Assembly (NCBI RefSeq): GCF_009796765.1
Contig: NZ_CP047023.1
Coordinates: 4,571,501-4,635,500 of the forward strand
Length of the DNA: 64,000 nucleotides
DNA from: Paraglaciecola sp. L3A3
Lineage (GTDB): Bacteria; Pseudomonadota; Gammaproteobacteria; Enterobacterales; Alteromonadaceae
Direction of reading: 5' to 3'
The notes beneath the pieces were generated by a model. It worked only from the letters and a program-made list of their open reading frames with translations, had not been told where the DNA came from and did not search any database. Position numbers and translations under genes: made by a program. Positions 26,531 to 35,978 of the stretch are shown here, piece after piece. Each line of letters begins with the position of its first letter. The first letter of the stretch is position 1.

Positions 26531-28292
26531 GCGTTATATGTTGCATAATAAACTCAATCACAATTATACAAAATTGTGTTGGGTATTCGCTGGTCTGTTA
26601 GGCTTTATGACATTTGGCGCTTTTAGCCAAGAACCATCAGCTGTGTTAATTGACCCTCAACCCAAAATCCAAAAACAATTTTTCTCAGAATTAGAAAATG
26701 TACAATTTAAACGTCTTGCCAGTGGTGGTGGCCAAGCCATACTAAGCTTCAGCACTGACAACTTTCAAATGCAGCTAAGCCAAAATGCAGATACCTTACT
26801 CCTTACCTTACCGGGGGTGAAATTAGCAGATGAGCAATTATTCACTCTAGATGTGATAGATTTTGCTACCCCAGTTAGCTCCATTGAAACTTTCCAAGAT
26901 GACAAACAATCAAGAATCGTTTTTTCGTTACTAGACAAAGTCAGCTTTCATCATCAAAAAGAATCAAATAGGTTAGTAATCAATATAGCTAAAAAATCGG
27001 CTGATACTCAGCTTGAAGAGTCAGAAAAAAACTTTAGCGGCGAACCTATTTCTTTAGATTTCCAAGATGTACCAGTACGCCAAGTATTACAAATTATCGC
27101 CCAAGTTAATAAATTCAATTTAGTGACCACAGATACAGTAACGGGTAATGTGACTATAAGTTTATCCGGTGTACCTTGGGATCAAGCTCTAGATATGATA
27201 TTAAAAATCAAGGGTTTAGATAAAAGGTTAGAAGGTAATATTTTGCTTATTGCCCCTACTGAAGAGTTAACAGCAAGAGAAACCCAACAATTACAGTCTA
27301 AACAACAAGTTGCTGAATTGGCGCCTTTGGTCTCGACCAACTTTCAAATTAATTATGCCAAAGCTACAGAGCTAGCAAACATTCTAAAAAGTACAGAAAA
27401 TAGCATTTTAACCCCTAGGGGCAGCGTAACCGTAGATGACCGTACTAACACCCTACTGTTAAGAGATACTCAAACCTCCATTGATGAAGCCATGCTTCTA
27501 GTTAAAGCCCTAGACATTCCAATTAAACAGGTCCTGATTGAATCACGTATGGTCACAGTCAGAGATAATGCAAGTGAATCACTAGGTGTACAATGGGGGA
27601 TCAGCAGCAGTATGAATAATGGCGGGATATCTGGTTCAATTGCAGGGGCTGATTCAATCTCAAGTGGCTCTGTTCCTGCTATTACCGATAGATTAAATGT
27701 AGCATTGCCTGTTACCAGTCCAGCGGGACGAATTGGTGTACAAATCGCCCGCTTACTTGATGGCACCATTATAGATTTAGAACTATCAGCCCTAGAATCA
27801 GAAAACAAAGGTGAGATAATCGCCAGTCCACGGATTACAGTAGCTAACCAGCACGAGGCATACATAGAACAAGGCACTGAAATTCCTTATGTACAATCGA
27901 CCTCAAGTGGTGCCACTTCGGTAGAATTTAAAAAAGCCGTACTTAGTATGAGAGTCATCCCACACATCACACCTGATAACCGCATTATTCTCGATTTAGT
28001 GGTAACTCAAGACACCCGAGGTGACACTGTTTCAACCTCAACAGGGCCCGCAGTTGCCATCGACACTCAAGAAATCAGCACACAAGTGTTAGTTGAAAAC
28101 GGAGAAACTATCGTTTTGGGGGGGATTTTTCAGCAAGCCTCTACCGACGATACTTCCAAAGTTCCTTTGTTAGGCGATTTACCATTAGTGGGAAATCTAT
28201 TTAAAAACACTTCAGAAAGAATAGAAAAGAGAGAATTATTGATTTTTGTTACGCCAAAAATCTTAACTGACCAGTTACAAATACCTAAATGA
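26523..28292 (+). CDS. pilQ: Type IV pilus secretin PilQ
   Basis: Outer-membrane secretin through which the pilus passes; 589 residues from this ATG. A long N-terminal signal segment ends near FGAFSQ, followed by one AMIN domain (about 50-130), a secretin/TonB short N-terminal domain (LDFQDVPVRQVLQIIAQVNKFNLV), an N1 domain and the C-terminal secretin barrel ending with the VPLLGDLPLVGNLFKN motif. The chosen ATG has a strong AGGAGA ribosome binding site and overlaps pilP by 8 bases. An in-frame ATG 41 codons upstream is inside pilP and would spoil the signal peptide. Confidence 0.96.
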   Translation: MSKRYMLHNKLNHNYTKLCWVFAGLLGFMTFGAFSQEPSAVLIDPQPKIQKQFFSELENVQFKRLASGGGQAILSFSTDNFQMQLSQNADTLLLTLPGVKLADEQLFTLDVIDFATPVSSIETFQDDKQSRIVFSLLDKVSFHHQKESNRLVINIAKKSADTQLEESEKNFSGEPISLDFQDVPVRQVLQIIAQVNKFNLVTTDTVTGNVTISLSGVPWDQALDMILKIKGLDKRLEGNILLIAPTEELTARETQQLQSKQQVAELAPLVSTNFQINYAKATELANILKSTENSILTPRGSVTVDDRTNTLLLRDTQTSIDEAMLLVKALDIPIKQVLIESRMVTVRDNASESLGVQWGISSSMNNGGISGSIAGADSISSGSVPAITDRLNVALPVTSPAGRIGVQIARLLDGTIIDLELSALESENKGEIIASPRITVANQHEAYIEQGTEIPYVQSTSSGATSVEFKKAVLSMRVIPHITPDNRIILDLVVTQDTRGDTVSTSTGPAVAIDTQEISTQVLVENGETIVLGGIFQQASTDDTSKVPLLGDLPLVGNLFKNTSERIEKRELLIFVTPKILTDQLQIPK

Positions 28293-28375
28293 AGGCACAA
28301 ATCGTAAAAAAACAGTTAAATTCTGATGATTTAGCGCTTTTTTTCGATAATCATCGATGTTTAAATCTACAAAGC

Positions 28376-28405
28376 TTGCAAAATTCAGGGTAAAGCTGAG
28401 ATAAT
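28376..28405 (+). promoter_or_regulatory. Candidate sigma-70 promoter of aroK
   Basis: TTGCAA (28376-28381), an 18-base spacer, then GATAAT (28400-28405), about 100 bases before the aroK start, in the 213-base gap after pilQ. A hairpin CCTCG-N10-CGAGG follows in the predicted untranslated leader (about 28411-28430). This suggests aroKB can be transcribed independently of the pil operon. Confidence 0.5.
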
Positions 28406-28505
28406 CCCCGCCTCGAAATTTTCGACGAGGTCTGGTTAATCCATAAAAGGGTAGCCGAACAATCTTTCTACCCCTTAAATAAACATAGTTGTGAAATAAG
28501 CAAAA

Positions 28506-29021
28506 ATGGCTGAAAAACGTAATATATTCCTTATAGGCCCCATGGGTGCTGGTAAAAGCACAATTGGTAGGCACCTTGCAGATGAACTTCATTTAGAATT
28601 CTTTGACTCAGATCATGAAATAGAAAAGCGTTCAGGCGCTGATATTGCCTGGATATTTGATCTTGAAGGTGAAGAAGGTTTCCGTGTTCGGGAAGAAAAT
28701 GTCATCAATGATCTAACCGACAAACAAGGCATAGTACTAGCGACTGGCGGCGGTTCAGTGGTCAGTAAAAATGTGCGCAACAGATTATCGGCACGTGGCA
28801 TAGTTGTATATTTACAAACAACTATAGATAAACAAGTAGCCAGAACCCAACGTGATAAACGTCGTCCGCTGCTACAAAAAGATGATCCTGAAGTAGTTTT
28901 GCGTAATTTAGCTGAAGAGCGTAATCCATTGTATGAAGATGCAGCAGATTATATCGTTGATACCGACGATCAAAGTGCACGGGCTGTGGCGAATCAAATT
29001 ATTGAAAAAATAGGCCTTTAA
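28506..29021 (+). CDS. aroK: Shikimate kinase I
   Basis: Phosphorylates shikimate in the chorismate pathway. 171 residues, with Walker A GPMGAGKS at 11-18, the shikimate-binding region [15 protein letters not shown] and [10 protein letters not shown], the ATGGGSVV loop and the lid arginines in [11 protein letters not shown]. aroB follows after 36 bases, as in enterobacteria. Confidence 0.97.
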   Translation: MAEKRNIFLIGPMGAGKSTIGRHLADELHLEFFDSDHEIEKRSGADIAWIFDLEGEEGFRVREENVINDLTDKQGIVLATGGGSVVSKNVRNRLSARGIVVYLQTTIDKQVARTQRDKRRPLLQKDDPEVVLRNLAEERNPLYEDAADYIVDTDDQSARAVANQIIEKIGL

Positions 29022-29057
29022 TTTTAATTTAACTGCTCCAATAGGGCTACGCATCTT

Positions 29058-30125
29058 ATGACAACACTTAAAGTAGAGTTGGGGGAGCGTAGCTACCCTA
29101 TCTCAATTCAAGCAAATCAATTAAATCAAACTGAAGTACTCACTGCACACCTAACCACTAAAAAAGTAGTGGTAGTGACAAATGATGTAGTCGATGCACT
29201 TTTTTATCCATTAGTTGCCAAAGCATTAACTGGATATGAAGTCAGTAAAATAGTTATTCCTGACGGTGAACAACATAAAAACTTGCAGAGCTTTGAATCT
29301 GTCATCTCCCAACTTCTTGCCATGTCTGCAGGTCGAGATACCACTTTAATCGCGTTAGGCGGCGGGGTAATTGGAGATCTAACAGGTTTTGTTGCCGCTA
29401 GTTTTCAACGAGGCATTCCTTTTATCCAAATTCCTACCACTTTATTGTCACAAGTCGACTCTTCTGTTGGCGGAAAAACCGCAGTTAACCATCCTCTTGG
29501 TAAAAATATGATAGGTGCGTTTTATCAACCTAAAGCCGTGATCATAGATACCAATAGCTTGTCATCATTACCTAGTCGTGAATTTGCAGCAGGTATGGCT
29601 GAAGTAATTAAATATGGCATCATTTACGATTATGACTTTTTTGTTTGGTTAGAGAACAATCTGCAAGCGATAAAACAACAAGATCAAGCAGCGCTACAAT
29701 ACATGATTGCTCGCTGCTGTGAGATAAAAGCTGAAGTAGTTGCCATTGACGAAAGAGAATCTGGCCTCAGAGCAATTCTTAATTTAGGTCATACTTTTGG
29801 TCACGCGATTGAAGCAGAACAGGGTTATGGCAATTGGTTACATGGTGAAGCTGTCTCAACAGGCATTGTTCTTGCTTCTGCAGTAGCAACTAAGATGAAT
29901 TGGCTCGAAGCGTCAGAATTTAGTCGCATTGAATCATTGTTACAAGCATTTGAGTTACCTACTAAAGCGCCGTCAGAAATGCATTTTGAAGAATTTATTA
30001 AACATATGCGTCATGACAAAAAAGTATCAGCAGGTAATCTTGTTTTTGTTATTCCCCAAGGTATTGGCAAATCGGTAATAACAAAAGATGTAAGTGAAGA
30101 GGTGCTACGAACCATTCTTGCTTAG
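29058..30125 (+). CDS. aroB: 3-dehydroquinate synthase
   Basis: NAD- and metal-dependent enzyme converting DAHP to 3-dehydroquinate; 355 residues. Signatures are the NAD-binding ALGGGVIGDLTGFVAASFQRG, the substrate loop DSSVGGKTAVNHPLGKNMIGAF, and the metal-binding histidines in NLGHTFGHAIE and WLHGEAV. It lies in the aroK-aroB-damX-dam order. Confidence 0.97.
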   Translation: MTTLKVELGERSYPISIQANQLNQTEVLTAHLTTKKVVVVTNDVVDALFYPLVAKALTGYEVSKIVIPDGEQHKNLQSFESVISQLLAMSAGRDTTLIALGGGVIGDLTGFVAASFQRGIPFIQIPTTLLSQVDSSVGGKTAVNHPLGKNMIGAFYQPKAVIIDTNSLSSLPSREFAAGMAEVIKYGIIYDYDFFVWLENNLQAIKQQDQAALQYMIARCCEIKAEVVAIDERESGLRAILNLGHTFGHAIEAEQGYGNWLHGEAVSTGIVLASAVATKMNWLEASEFSRIESLLQAFELPTKAPSEMHFEEFIKHMRHDKKVSAGNLVFVIPQGIGKSVITKDVSEEVLRTILA

Positions 30126-30137
30126 CTAATAAAGTAA

Positions 30138-30164
30138 AGGCTCATTGTATTTCATAATGAGCCT
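30138..30164 (+). terminator. Hairpin between aroB and damX
   Basis: A perfect 9-bp stem AGGCTCATT/AATGAGCCT (30138-30146 with 30156-30164), inside a weaker outer pairing of CTAATA with TATTAG. No T-run follows, so it may be a partial or processing hairpin rather than a full terminator. Confidence 0.45.
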
Positions 30165-30187
30165 ATTAGTTAAAGGAAAGCATCAGA

Positions 30188-31720
30188 ATGGCATTGTCAG
30201 AACTTAGCGATAGATTAGACTATTTAACTAGTTTTTCTTCGCAACTTGTTTTTGTTTGCACCGACAAGATTAAACAACAATCACAGTTTGTTGAGAGCTT
30301 TATAAGTCAACAAGATGAACAAACTGATCTGGCCTTACTGACTGCCAACGAATTAACCCCCTTAGCAATCTACCGAGAAAAACTTTTTCATCAACTTATT
30401 AGTAAAGAACAAAGTACTAATTACACCCTACCTCTAAATCAAGTATTGGCTGACTTAAATAGACATGAAGGTCCTGTCTTGATCAGTATTTTCCAGGCAG
30501 AAAAGCTCCCGACTAAACTGGTTAAAGAAATTTGGGAATTATTACTACAAAGCCGGTTTGCGAATAACAAGCAACACTTAAACGTATTATTGATGGGTCA
30601 TTCGGCTTGGGCAGAACAGACCAAAAATGCCATTGCCGCTAACTCTAAAGAAAAACCAATTCTGATTAACGACGCCAACCATGAAGCCAATAGCGAACCT
30701 GAAAACAAGGTTAATAGACCTCAAAAAATATCTGCTCGGCAGCAAAAATTAAACGAAAAAAACAGCAGCAGAAATCCAAGTGGCGACACTCCCATATACA
30801 AAAAATGGTGGTTTATTACCCTTAGTTGTGTGATCTTTTTTACTACTTTTTCTGGCATGCTTTATTGGCTTTATGCCAAAGATATAAATAATTTATTTTC
30901 TATGTCTATAACAAAAGCAACAATAACCGCAGAACAAACACAAGTAGTAACAAAACAGAACATAGAGCACACACCCATTGTGGGTGCGGCTGCCATTACA
31001 AAGGCTGCAATCAATTCTAAGGCTGAAGTTGCAGAAGATCCGAGCTTGATACTCCCTGAAGAAACAGCTATCGAGCCAGTACAACAAGAGGCTGAAAAAA
31101 GTTTACAAATTGCAGCAGTGAAAGTAGGCAATGAAAAGCTAGTGACTGATTGGCAATCTGCGAGTAAAAAGCTTAATCACATAGCTAAAACAACTTTGCC
31201 AGAGGTAGAATCAGCTGCAGGCATTAAGCTCGAAAGACAACCAATAGGTAACCTGCAAAACCCTCAGCCATTAACTGTAGAACAGTCGATAGATCATCCA
31301 GTCCAAGACATTGCAGTGATAGAAACTAACCTCGAAGTTGACTTAGAAACGCCAATAAATACTGCAGTCGAAACAGCTGTAGACCCCGCTTATATTACAG
31401 ATTCATCGGTTATTACAGATTCATCGGTATTTTTAGCATCTTTACCTAATAATCGTTTTGTTATTCAACTCACGGCAATGAGTAACTATAATTTACTGCA
31501 AGAATACGCAGCAGATAAAAACCTTAAAAGTTCTGTATGGTTATATACCACCCAAAGATACGGTGGTGACTGGCATGTTTTATTATACTCTGAACATTTT
31601 GCCACACTGCAACAAGCTAGAAAAAAAATCGAACAATTATCCAGCACTCTGCTGGAAAATGTGCCATTTGCCAAATCATTACGTCAAGTTCAGCAAGAAA
31701 TAACAAATTCAAAGCCATAA
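30188..31720 (+). CDS. damX: DamX-like SPOR-domain cell division protein
   Basis: A 510-residue inner-membrane protein. The N-terminal cytoplasmic half is a degenerate AAA-like region without a Walker A motif. A single membrane segment lies at about 207-230, then a long low-complexity periplasmic linker, and a C-terminal SPOR domain (about 418-500, starting FVIQLTAMSNYNLLQEY) that binds denuded septal peptidoglycan. An 18-bp in-frame duplication (31394-31429) encodes ITDSSVITDSSV in the linker. Position upstream of dam supports the name. Confidence 0.9.
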   Translation: MALSELSDRLDYLTSFSSQLVFVCTDKIKQQSQFVESFISQQDEQTDLALLTANELTPLAIYREKLFHQLISKEQSTNYTLPLNQVLADLNRHEGPVLISIFQAEKLPTKLVKEIWELLLQSRFANNKQHLNVLLMGHSAWAEQTKNAIAANSKEKPILINDANHEANSEPENKVNRPQKISARQQKLNEKNSSRNPSGDTPIYKKWWFITLSCVIFFTTFSGMLYWLYAKDINNLFSMSITKATITAEQTQVVTKQNIEHTPIVGAAAITKAAINSKAEVAEDPSLILPEETAIEPVQQEAEKSLQIAAVKVGNEKLVTDWQSASKKLNHIAKTTLPEVESAAGIKLERQPIGNLQNPQPLTVEQSIDHPVQDIAVIETNLEVDLETPINTAVETAVDPAYITDSSVITDSSVFLASLPNNRFVIQLTAMSNYNLLQEYAADKNLKSSVWLYTTQRYGGDWHVLLYSEHFATLQQARKKIEQLSSTLLENVPFAKSLRQVQQEITNSKP

Positions 31721-31846
31721 GCTAATTGTTGTTTGCTGCTTAGCTGGTTACAATTCGCTAATACTGTAATTTAGAGCTCACTCTCTGTCTTACCTAATAT
31801 GTTTCCGGTAATTATTTGTAGTCACTAGGCAGTTTAAAAGCGAACA

Positions 31847-32671
31847 ATGAAAGATAAAAAAACAAGAGCCTTTCTTAAGTGGGCCGGCGGAAAATACAAT
31901 CTGATAGAAGCAATAACTGCGCAACTCCCTCAAGGTAAAAAATTAATTGAGCCTTTTGTCGGTGCTGGTTCAGTGTTTCTTAACACTGACTATCCTAAAT
32001 ATTTACTGAACGACATTAATCCTGACTTAATTAATTTATACAATATCGTAAAAAAACGTTCCGCTCAGTATATCCAAGATAGTGCCACACTATTTCAAGC
32101 TGAAAATAATCAAGAGCAAAGATACTACGACATTAGAAAACAATTCAACGCCAGTACAGATATATACGAAAGAGCAGTGTTTTTTTTGTATTTAAATAGA
32201 CACGGATATAACGGATTATGTAGATATAACAATAGCGGCGGATTTAACGTACCATTTGGTCGCTACAAAGCACCCTATTTTCCAGAAAAAGAACTACACT
32301 TTTTTGCTGAAAAGTCACAAAAAGCCACCTTTACTTGCGAACCTTTTGAAAAAACGTTTTCTAAAGCCAGAAAAGGCACGGTTATTTATTGCGATCCTCC
32401 TTATGCCCCGATTAGTAAAACGGCTATGTTTAACAGTTACGCTAAAGGTGGCTTCACTTTAGATAGCCAAGTCAAACTTGCCGCCATCGCGAACCGCACA
32501 TTCTGTCATAGAAAGATCCCTGTATTAATCAGTAACCATGACACAGAGTTCACACGGGATATTTATCAAGATGCAAAAATAAGCGAACTGCAAGTAAGCC
32601 GTTTTATTAGTCAGAATGGTAAAAATAGAAAAAAAGTAGCAGAGCTATTTGCACTATACAGTGCAAATTAG
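31847..32671 (+). CDS. dam: DNA adenine methylase (GATC)
   Basis: S-adenosylmethionine-dependent N6-adenine methyltransferase of 274 residues, acting in mismatch repair and replication control. The AdoMet motif FLKWAGGKYNLI is at about 9-20, the loop EPFVGAGSVFLN follows, and the catalytic DPPY is at 183-186. Context aroB-damX-dam identifies it as the housekeeping Dam rather than a restriction-linked methylase. Confidence 0.96.
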   Translation: MKDKKTRAFLKWAGGKYNLIEAITAQLPQGKKLIEPFVGAGSVFLNTDYPKYLLNDINPDLINLYNIVKKRSAQYIQDSATLFQAENNQEQRYYDIRKQFNASTDIYERAVFFLYLNRHGYNGLCRYNNSGGFNVPFGRYKAPYFPEKELHFFAEKSQKATFTCEPFEKTFSKARKGTVIYCDPPYAPISKTAMFNSYAKGGFTLDSQVKLAAIANRTFCHRKIPVLISNHDTEFTRDIYQDAKISELQVSRFISQNGKNRKKVAELFALYSAN

Positions 32672-32693
32672 AAAGAAAGATTAAAGGAATAAA

Positions 32694-33002
32694 TTATTTA
32701 CGGTCAGTATAATCTTCAGTGGTGTAATCTTTAGTTCTAGATAACAGCTCTAACAAATCAATAAAATGAAATTGGTTAGATCCAGAACTTCCTTTAAACC
32801 AAGATGACCAACTTACAGCATCGGATTGCATTGAAGCACATCGATTCACTGTATGACTCAAAGGTAAGGTATGATCGAAAGCAATATCAGGAGCACAGCT
32901 ACAGAATAATTGACCTTCATCCGATGAAGCACTACTGAACGTCAAAATGGCAATTAGGCCAAGTCCGCTCAAAGAACATACAGTTGCGAATTTCCTGTTC
33001 AT
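32694..33002 (-). CDS. Small secreted hypothetical protein
   Basis: A 102-residue protein I do not recognise. It begins with a likely signal peptide (about residues 1-26, hydrophobic core LSGLGLIAILTFSSA), then a short mature part with four cysteines (FCSC, RCASM and one in the signal region), rich in Ser, ending in a charged DYTTEDYTDRK tail. It is convergent with dam and lies with the TorF-type porin gene in a minus-strand pair between dam and rpe. Coding status rests on the signal peptide and the clean ORF. Confidence 0.6.
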   Translation of the reverse strand: MNRKFATVCSLSGLGLIAILTFSSASSDEGQLFCSCAPDIAFDHTLPLSHTVNRCASMQSDAVSWSSWFKGSSGSNQFHFIDLLELLSRTKDYTTEDYTDRK

Positions 33003-33135
33003 AATGTTATCTATAGTGAAATAATATGTAACATTATACTGGTCATTGAAACATCAACAACACCCTTTTACCTCAGCAGTTGGGCAATTCATCGTTTAGT
33101 CTTAACTTAACTAGGTATATAGGGGAAAAAGAGTA

Positions 33136-33164
33136 ATAAAAAAGGGCGTAATATATTACGCCCT
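33136..33164 (-). terminator. Rho-independent terminator of the porin gene
   Basis: A perfect 20-base palindrome GGGCGTAATATATTACGCCC (33144-33163) followed on the minus strand by six T. It lies 31 bases after the stop codon of the TorF-type porin gene and before the small secreted protein gene, so the two minus-strand genes are probably separate transcripts. Confidence 0.8.
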
Positions 33165-33194
33165 AATAAACAGTAACTTGTTTAAATAACTAAA

Positions 33195-33869
33195 TTATAA
33201 AGTGAAGTCTACTGCATAAGAAACGTAGAATTTCAAATCATCACTATCAGCGCCGTCGTCTAAATCAGTTTTTGACACACCAAAAGTAAAACTATCTTTA
33301 CTGATTGAAACACCAATATCTGTAGAATCAGATGAGAAATCACCACTGTAATCACCAATGTGTAAACCGATTTCTGCGCCACTGTCTAGAGCAATGCCGT
33401 AATCAAGGTTAGCGTATATAGAATCACCAAATTCTCCACCGTCGCCGCCAGCTTCTGAATCAGCTAATACAGCTAAACCGAATGTAAAACCACTGGCAGA
33501 AATGCTTGCGTAGATTTCAGAAAAATCATTTTCATTAGCTACAGAATCTGGGTAAGCAAAATAAACGTAACCAACATCATAAGAAACATTTTCGCTAATA
33601 TCACCACCAAAACCGAAATAGACATCTAATTCAGTTTTCATGTCACCCCATGAAGCGTTTGATGCCCATGTACCGGCATAAAAACCAGAATCAGAGGCAT
33701 AATCAATACCACCAGAAACTGCAGCAGCACCGCCAGTTTGCTCCATACCACGCCATAAATAGTTGTTTGTTACACTAACATTAGCAGTGACTTCAGCAGA
33801 AGCTACTTGGCTAAAACTTGTTGCAGCTAAAACAACAGCAGCGATAGAGGTGATTTTTAATAATTTCAT
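33195..33869 (-). CDS. TorF family putative porin (Gcw_chp domain)
   Basis: A 224-residue predicted outer-membrane protein. A clear signal peptide ends SQVASA-EV (cleavage about residue 25/26). The mature part begins with the family hallmark VSVTNNYLWRGMEQTG, then alternating acidic beta strands with periodic Asp/Ser and a C-terminal aromatic strand ending VDFTL. Known members of this TIGR02001 family often sit by ammonium transport genes in related bacteria (from memory). Here the upstream region carries a sigma-54 promoter and NtrC-like sites. The transported substrate is unknown. Confidence 0.85.
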   Translation of the reverse strand: MKLLKITSIAAVVLAATSFSQVASAEVTANVSVTNNYLWRGMEQTGGAAAVSGGIDYASDSGFYAGTWASNASWGDMKTELDVYFGFGGDISENVSYDVGYVYFAYPDSVANENDFSEIYASISASGFTFGLAVLADSEAGGDGGEFGDSIYANLDYGIALDSGAEIGLHIGDYSGDFSSDSTDIGVSISKDSFTFGVSKTDLDDGADSDDLKFYVSYAVDFTL

Positions 33870-33956
33870 GTGTGTACTCCAATTATATTTTTAGTTAATG
33901 CAATTAAATAATCATGAACTAGTCACGTTATTAATAATTTTCCTGATACCCTTAAC

Positions 33957-33970
33957 GCAAATCTAATGCC
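33957..33970 (-). promoter_or_regulatory. Sigma-54 promoter of the TorF-type porin
   Basis: The minus strand reads GGCATTAGATTTGC, an exact GG-N10-GC sigma-54 core, with TTTGC matching the -12 consensus TTGC and GGCA the -24 consensus. The expected transcript start is about 75 bases before the porin ATG. RpoN itself is encoded at 60230-61717. Confidence 0.65.
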
Positions 33971-34089
33971 GAAAAATTAAAACCTTTAAAAGACCCCCAA
34001 AAAAAATTTAAATCATTGTTATCATTGATTTTTATTTATAAAAAAAGCAAACAGATAATTGCATGGAAAATTTAAAGACGAGGCGCTTA

Positions 34090-34123
34090 GCACCAAGTTA
34101 GTGCAAAAACCCCATCGGAGTGC
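34090..34123. promoter_or_regulatory. NtrC-like binding sites
   Basis: GCACCAAGTTAGTGC at 34090-34104 fits the NtrC dyad GCAC-N7-GTGC with GCACC/AGTGC arms. A second, weaker site (minus strand GCACTCCGATGGGGT, 34109-34123) has its centre 19 bp away, about two helical turns. They lie about 150-170 bp upstream of the predicted sigma-54 start, the normal enhancer position. Between them and the promoter is a very A/T-rich stretch. The remainder of 33870-34249 shows no gene. Confidence 0.55.
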
Positions 34124-34249
34124 ATATATAACAAAGAACATGTCAATACGTATAATTAACTAGAAACTAATTTTACTGATTAACCTTATAGTACTTTTGT
34201 CTATTTCTATTTTTCTGTAAAGTAGCACCTTTTTATAATTAGGCTTTTT

Positions 34250-34924
34250 ATGAATCCATACCTAATAGCTCCATCTATTTTGTCAGCAAATTTTGCCAAG
34301 TTAGGTGAAGATGTAGACGCCGTTTTAGCTGCTGGTGCTGATATAGTGCATTTTGACGTAATGGATAATCATTACGTACCCAATTTAACCATTGGACCTA
34401 TGGTATGTGAAGCCTTGCGTAAACATGGGGTGACAGCAGATATAGACGTACACTTAATGGTGCAACCTGTAGATGATCTGATTAGCCAATTCGCAGATGC
34501 TGGAGCAACGTATATTAGTTTTCATCCTGAAGCTTCTCAACATTTAGACCGTAGTCTACAACTTATTATCGATGCTGGATGTAAACCAGGCTTAGTTTTT
34601 AACCCTGCGACTCCTTTACATTATCTCGATGATGTTATGCATAAGTTACATCACATATTGTTAATGTCTGTGAACCCTGGTTTTGGTGGGCAAAGTTTTA
34701 TTCCTCATAGCTTAGAAAAATTAAAGAAAATTCGTTCACGTATTGATGATTCTGGCTTTGATATCAGATTAGAAATTGACGGTGGCGTAAAAGTCGATAA
34801 TATTCGCGCCATTGCAGAAGCAGGGGCCGATATGTTTGTCGCAGGTTCTGCTATTTTTAATCAACCGGATTACACGCAAGTTATCAAACAAATGCGTGAT
34901 GAATTAGCCAAAGTTAAGCGCTAA
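34250..34924 (+). CDS. rpe: Ribulose-phosphate 3-epimerase
   Basis: TIM-barrel epimerase of the pentose phosphate pathway, 224 residues. N-terminal [14 protein letters not shown] with the active-site Ser, metal ligands in [13 protein letters not shown] and [18 protein letters not shown], and the catalytic Asp in [10 protein letters not shown]. trpS follows after 32 bases; the usual gph between them is missing. Confidence 0.97.
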   Translation: MNPYLIAPSILSANFAKLGEDVDAVLAAGADIVHFDVMDNHYVPNLTIGPMVCEALRKHGVTADIDVHLMVQPVDDLISQFADAGATYISFHPEASQHLDRSLQLIIDAGCKPGLVFNPATPLHYLDDVMHKLHHILLMSVNPGFGGQSFIPHSLEKLKKIRSRIDDSGFDIRLEIDGGVKVDNIRAIAEAGADMFVAGSAIFNQPDYTQVIKQMRDELAKVKR

Positions 34925-34956
34925 CCTTTTAAACTACAAAATAGATCACAAACATT

Positions 34957-35964
34957 ATGAGCAAACCTATCGTATTAAGCGGCTGTCAGCCATCTGGACA
35001 ACTTACTATTGGCAACTATATTGGTGCACTTCGCCAATGGGTAAACATGCAAGATACCCATGATTGCTTGTACATGCTAGTTGATCTGCACGCCATTACC
35101 GTCCGTCAAGATCCTCAGGCTTTATATAACGCCTGTTTAGACGGCTTAGCTTTATATATTGCCTGTGGCATTGATCCTGAAAAGAGTACCGTGTTTATGC
35201 AGTCTCATGTGCCTCAGCATACTCAACTAGGCTGGATCATGAACTGTTACGCGCAAATGGGTGAACTGAACAGAATGACTCAGTTCAAAGATAAGTCCGC
35301 TAAAAATGTGTCTAATATTAACTCAGGCTTATACACCTACCCTACATTAATGGCAGCTGATATATTGATATATCAAGCTAATCAAGTGCCTGTTGGCGAT
35401 GATCAAAAACAGCATTTAGAACTCACTCGCGATATCGCCACACGTTTTAATAATTTATATGAGCCAACATTTACTATTCCAGAGCCTTTTATTCCTAAAG
35501 TAGGGGCAAGAGTCATGAGCTTGCAGGATCCCACGAAAAAAATGTCTAAGTCAGATGACAATGTGAATAACTTTGTTGGCTTATTAGAAGATCCTAAAAA
35601 AATCGCTAAAAAAATTAAACGTGCGGTCACAGACTCTGATGAACAGGCTCGTATTTATTTTGATACAGCTGAAAAACCTGGGGTATCTAACTTATTAAGT
35701 TTATTGTCTTGTGCTACAGGCAAATCTATTGCTGAACTATTGCCTGAATACGAAGATAAAATGTATGGCCACCTTAAAGGTGATGTGGCCGATGCAGTGG
35801 TTGCTTTGCTAGAACCCATTCAAGCTAAGTTTGCCACCCTTAGAAACGACCGAGCAGCGTTAGATGATATTATGCGTAATGGAGCAGAAAAAGCCTCAGA
35901 AAGAGCTCAGCAAACATTAGATAAAGTATATAAAGCAGTGGGCTTCATCCCAAAACCTCTTTAA
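34957..35964 (+). CDS. trpS: Tryptophanyl-tRNA synthetase
   Basis: Class I aminoacyl-tRNA synthetase of 335 residues. The HIGH-like signature appears as TIGN (17-20) in [18 protein letters not shown], and KMSKS is at about 195-199. The size is typical. It sits 32 bases after rpe and 14 bases before pabA, so the three are probably cotranscribed. Confidence 0.97.
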   Translation: MSKPIVLSGCQPSGQLTIGNYIGALRQWVNMQDTHDCLYMLVDLHAITVRQDPQALYNACLDGLALYIACGIDPEKSTVFMQSHVPQHTQLGWIMNCYAQMGELNRMTQFKDKSAKNVSNINSGLYTYPTLMAADILIYQANQVPVGDDQKQHLELTRDIATRFNNLYEPTFTIPEPFIPKVGARVMSLQDPTKKMSKSDDNVNNFVGLLEDPKKIAKKIKRAVTDSDEQARIYFDTAEKPGVSNLLSLLSCATGKSIAELLPEYEDKMYGHLKGDVADAVVALLEPIQAKFATLRNDRAALDDIMRNGAEKASERAQQTLDKVYKAVGFIPKPL

Positions 35965-35978
35965 GCTTTCGACAAACA

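Noticed and set aside
34011..34030. ATCATTGTTATCATTGATT as a Fur box near the porin gene
   Set aside because: It is a direct repeat of ATCATTG rather than the GATAATGATAATCATTATC palindrome, and it lies upstream of a better-supported sigma-54 promoter.
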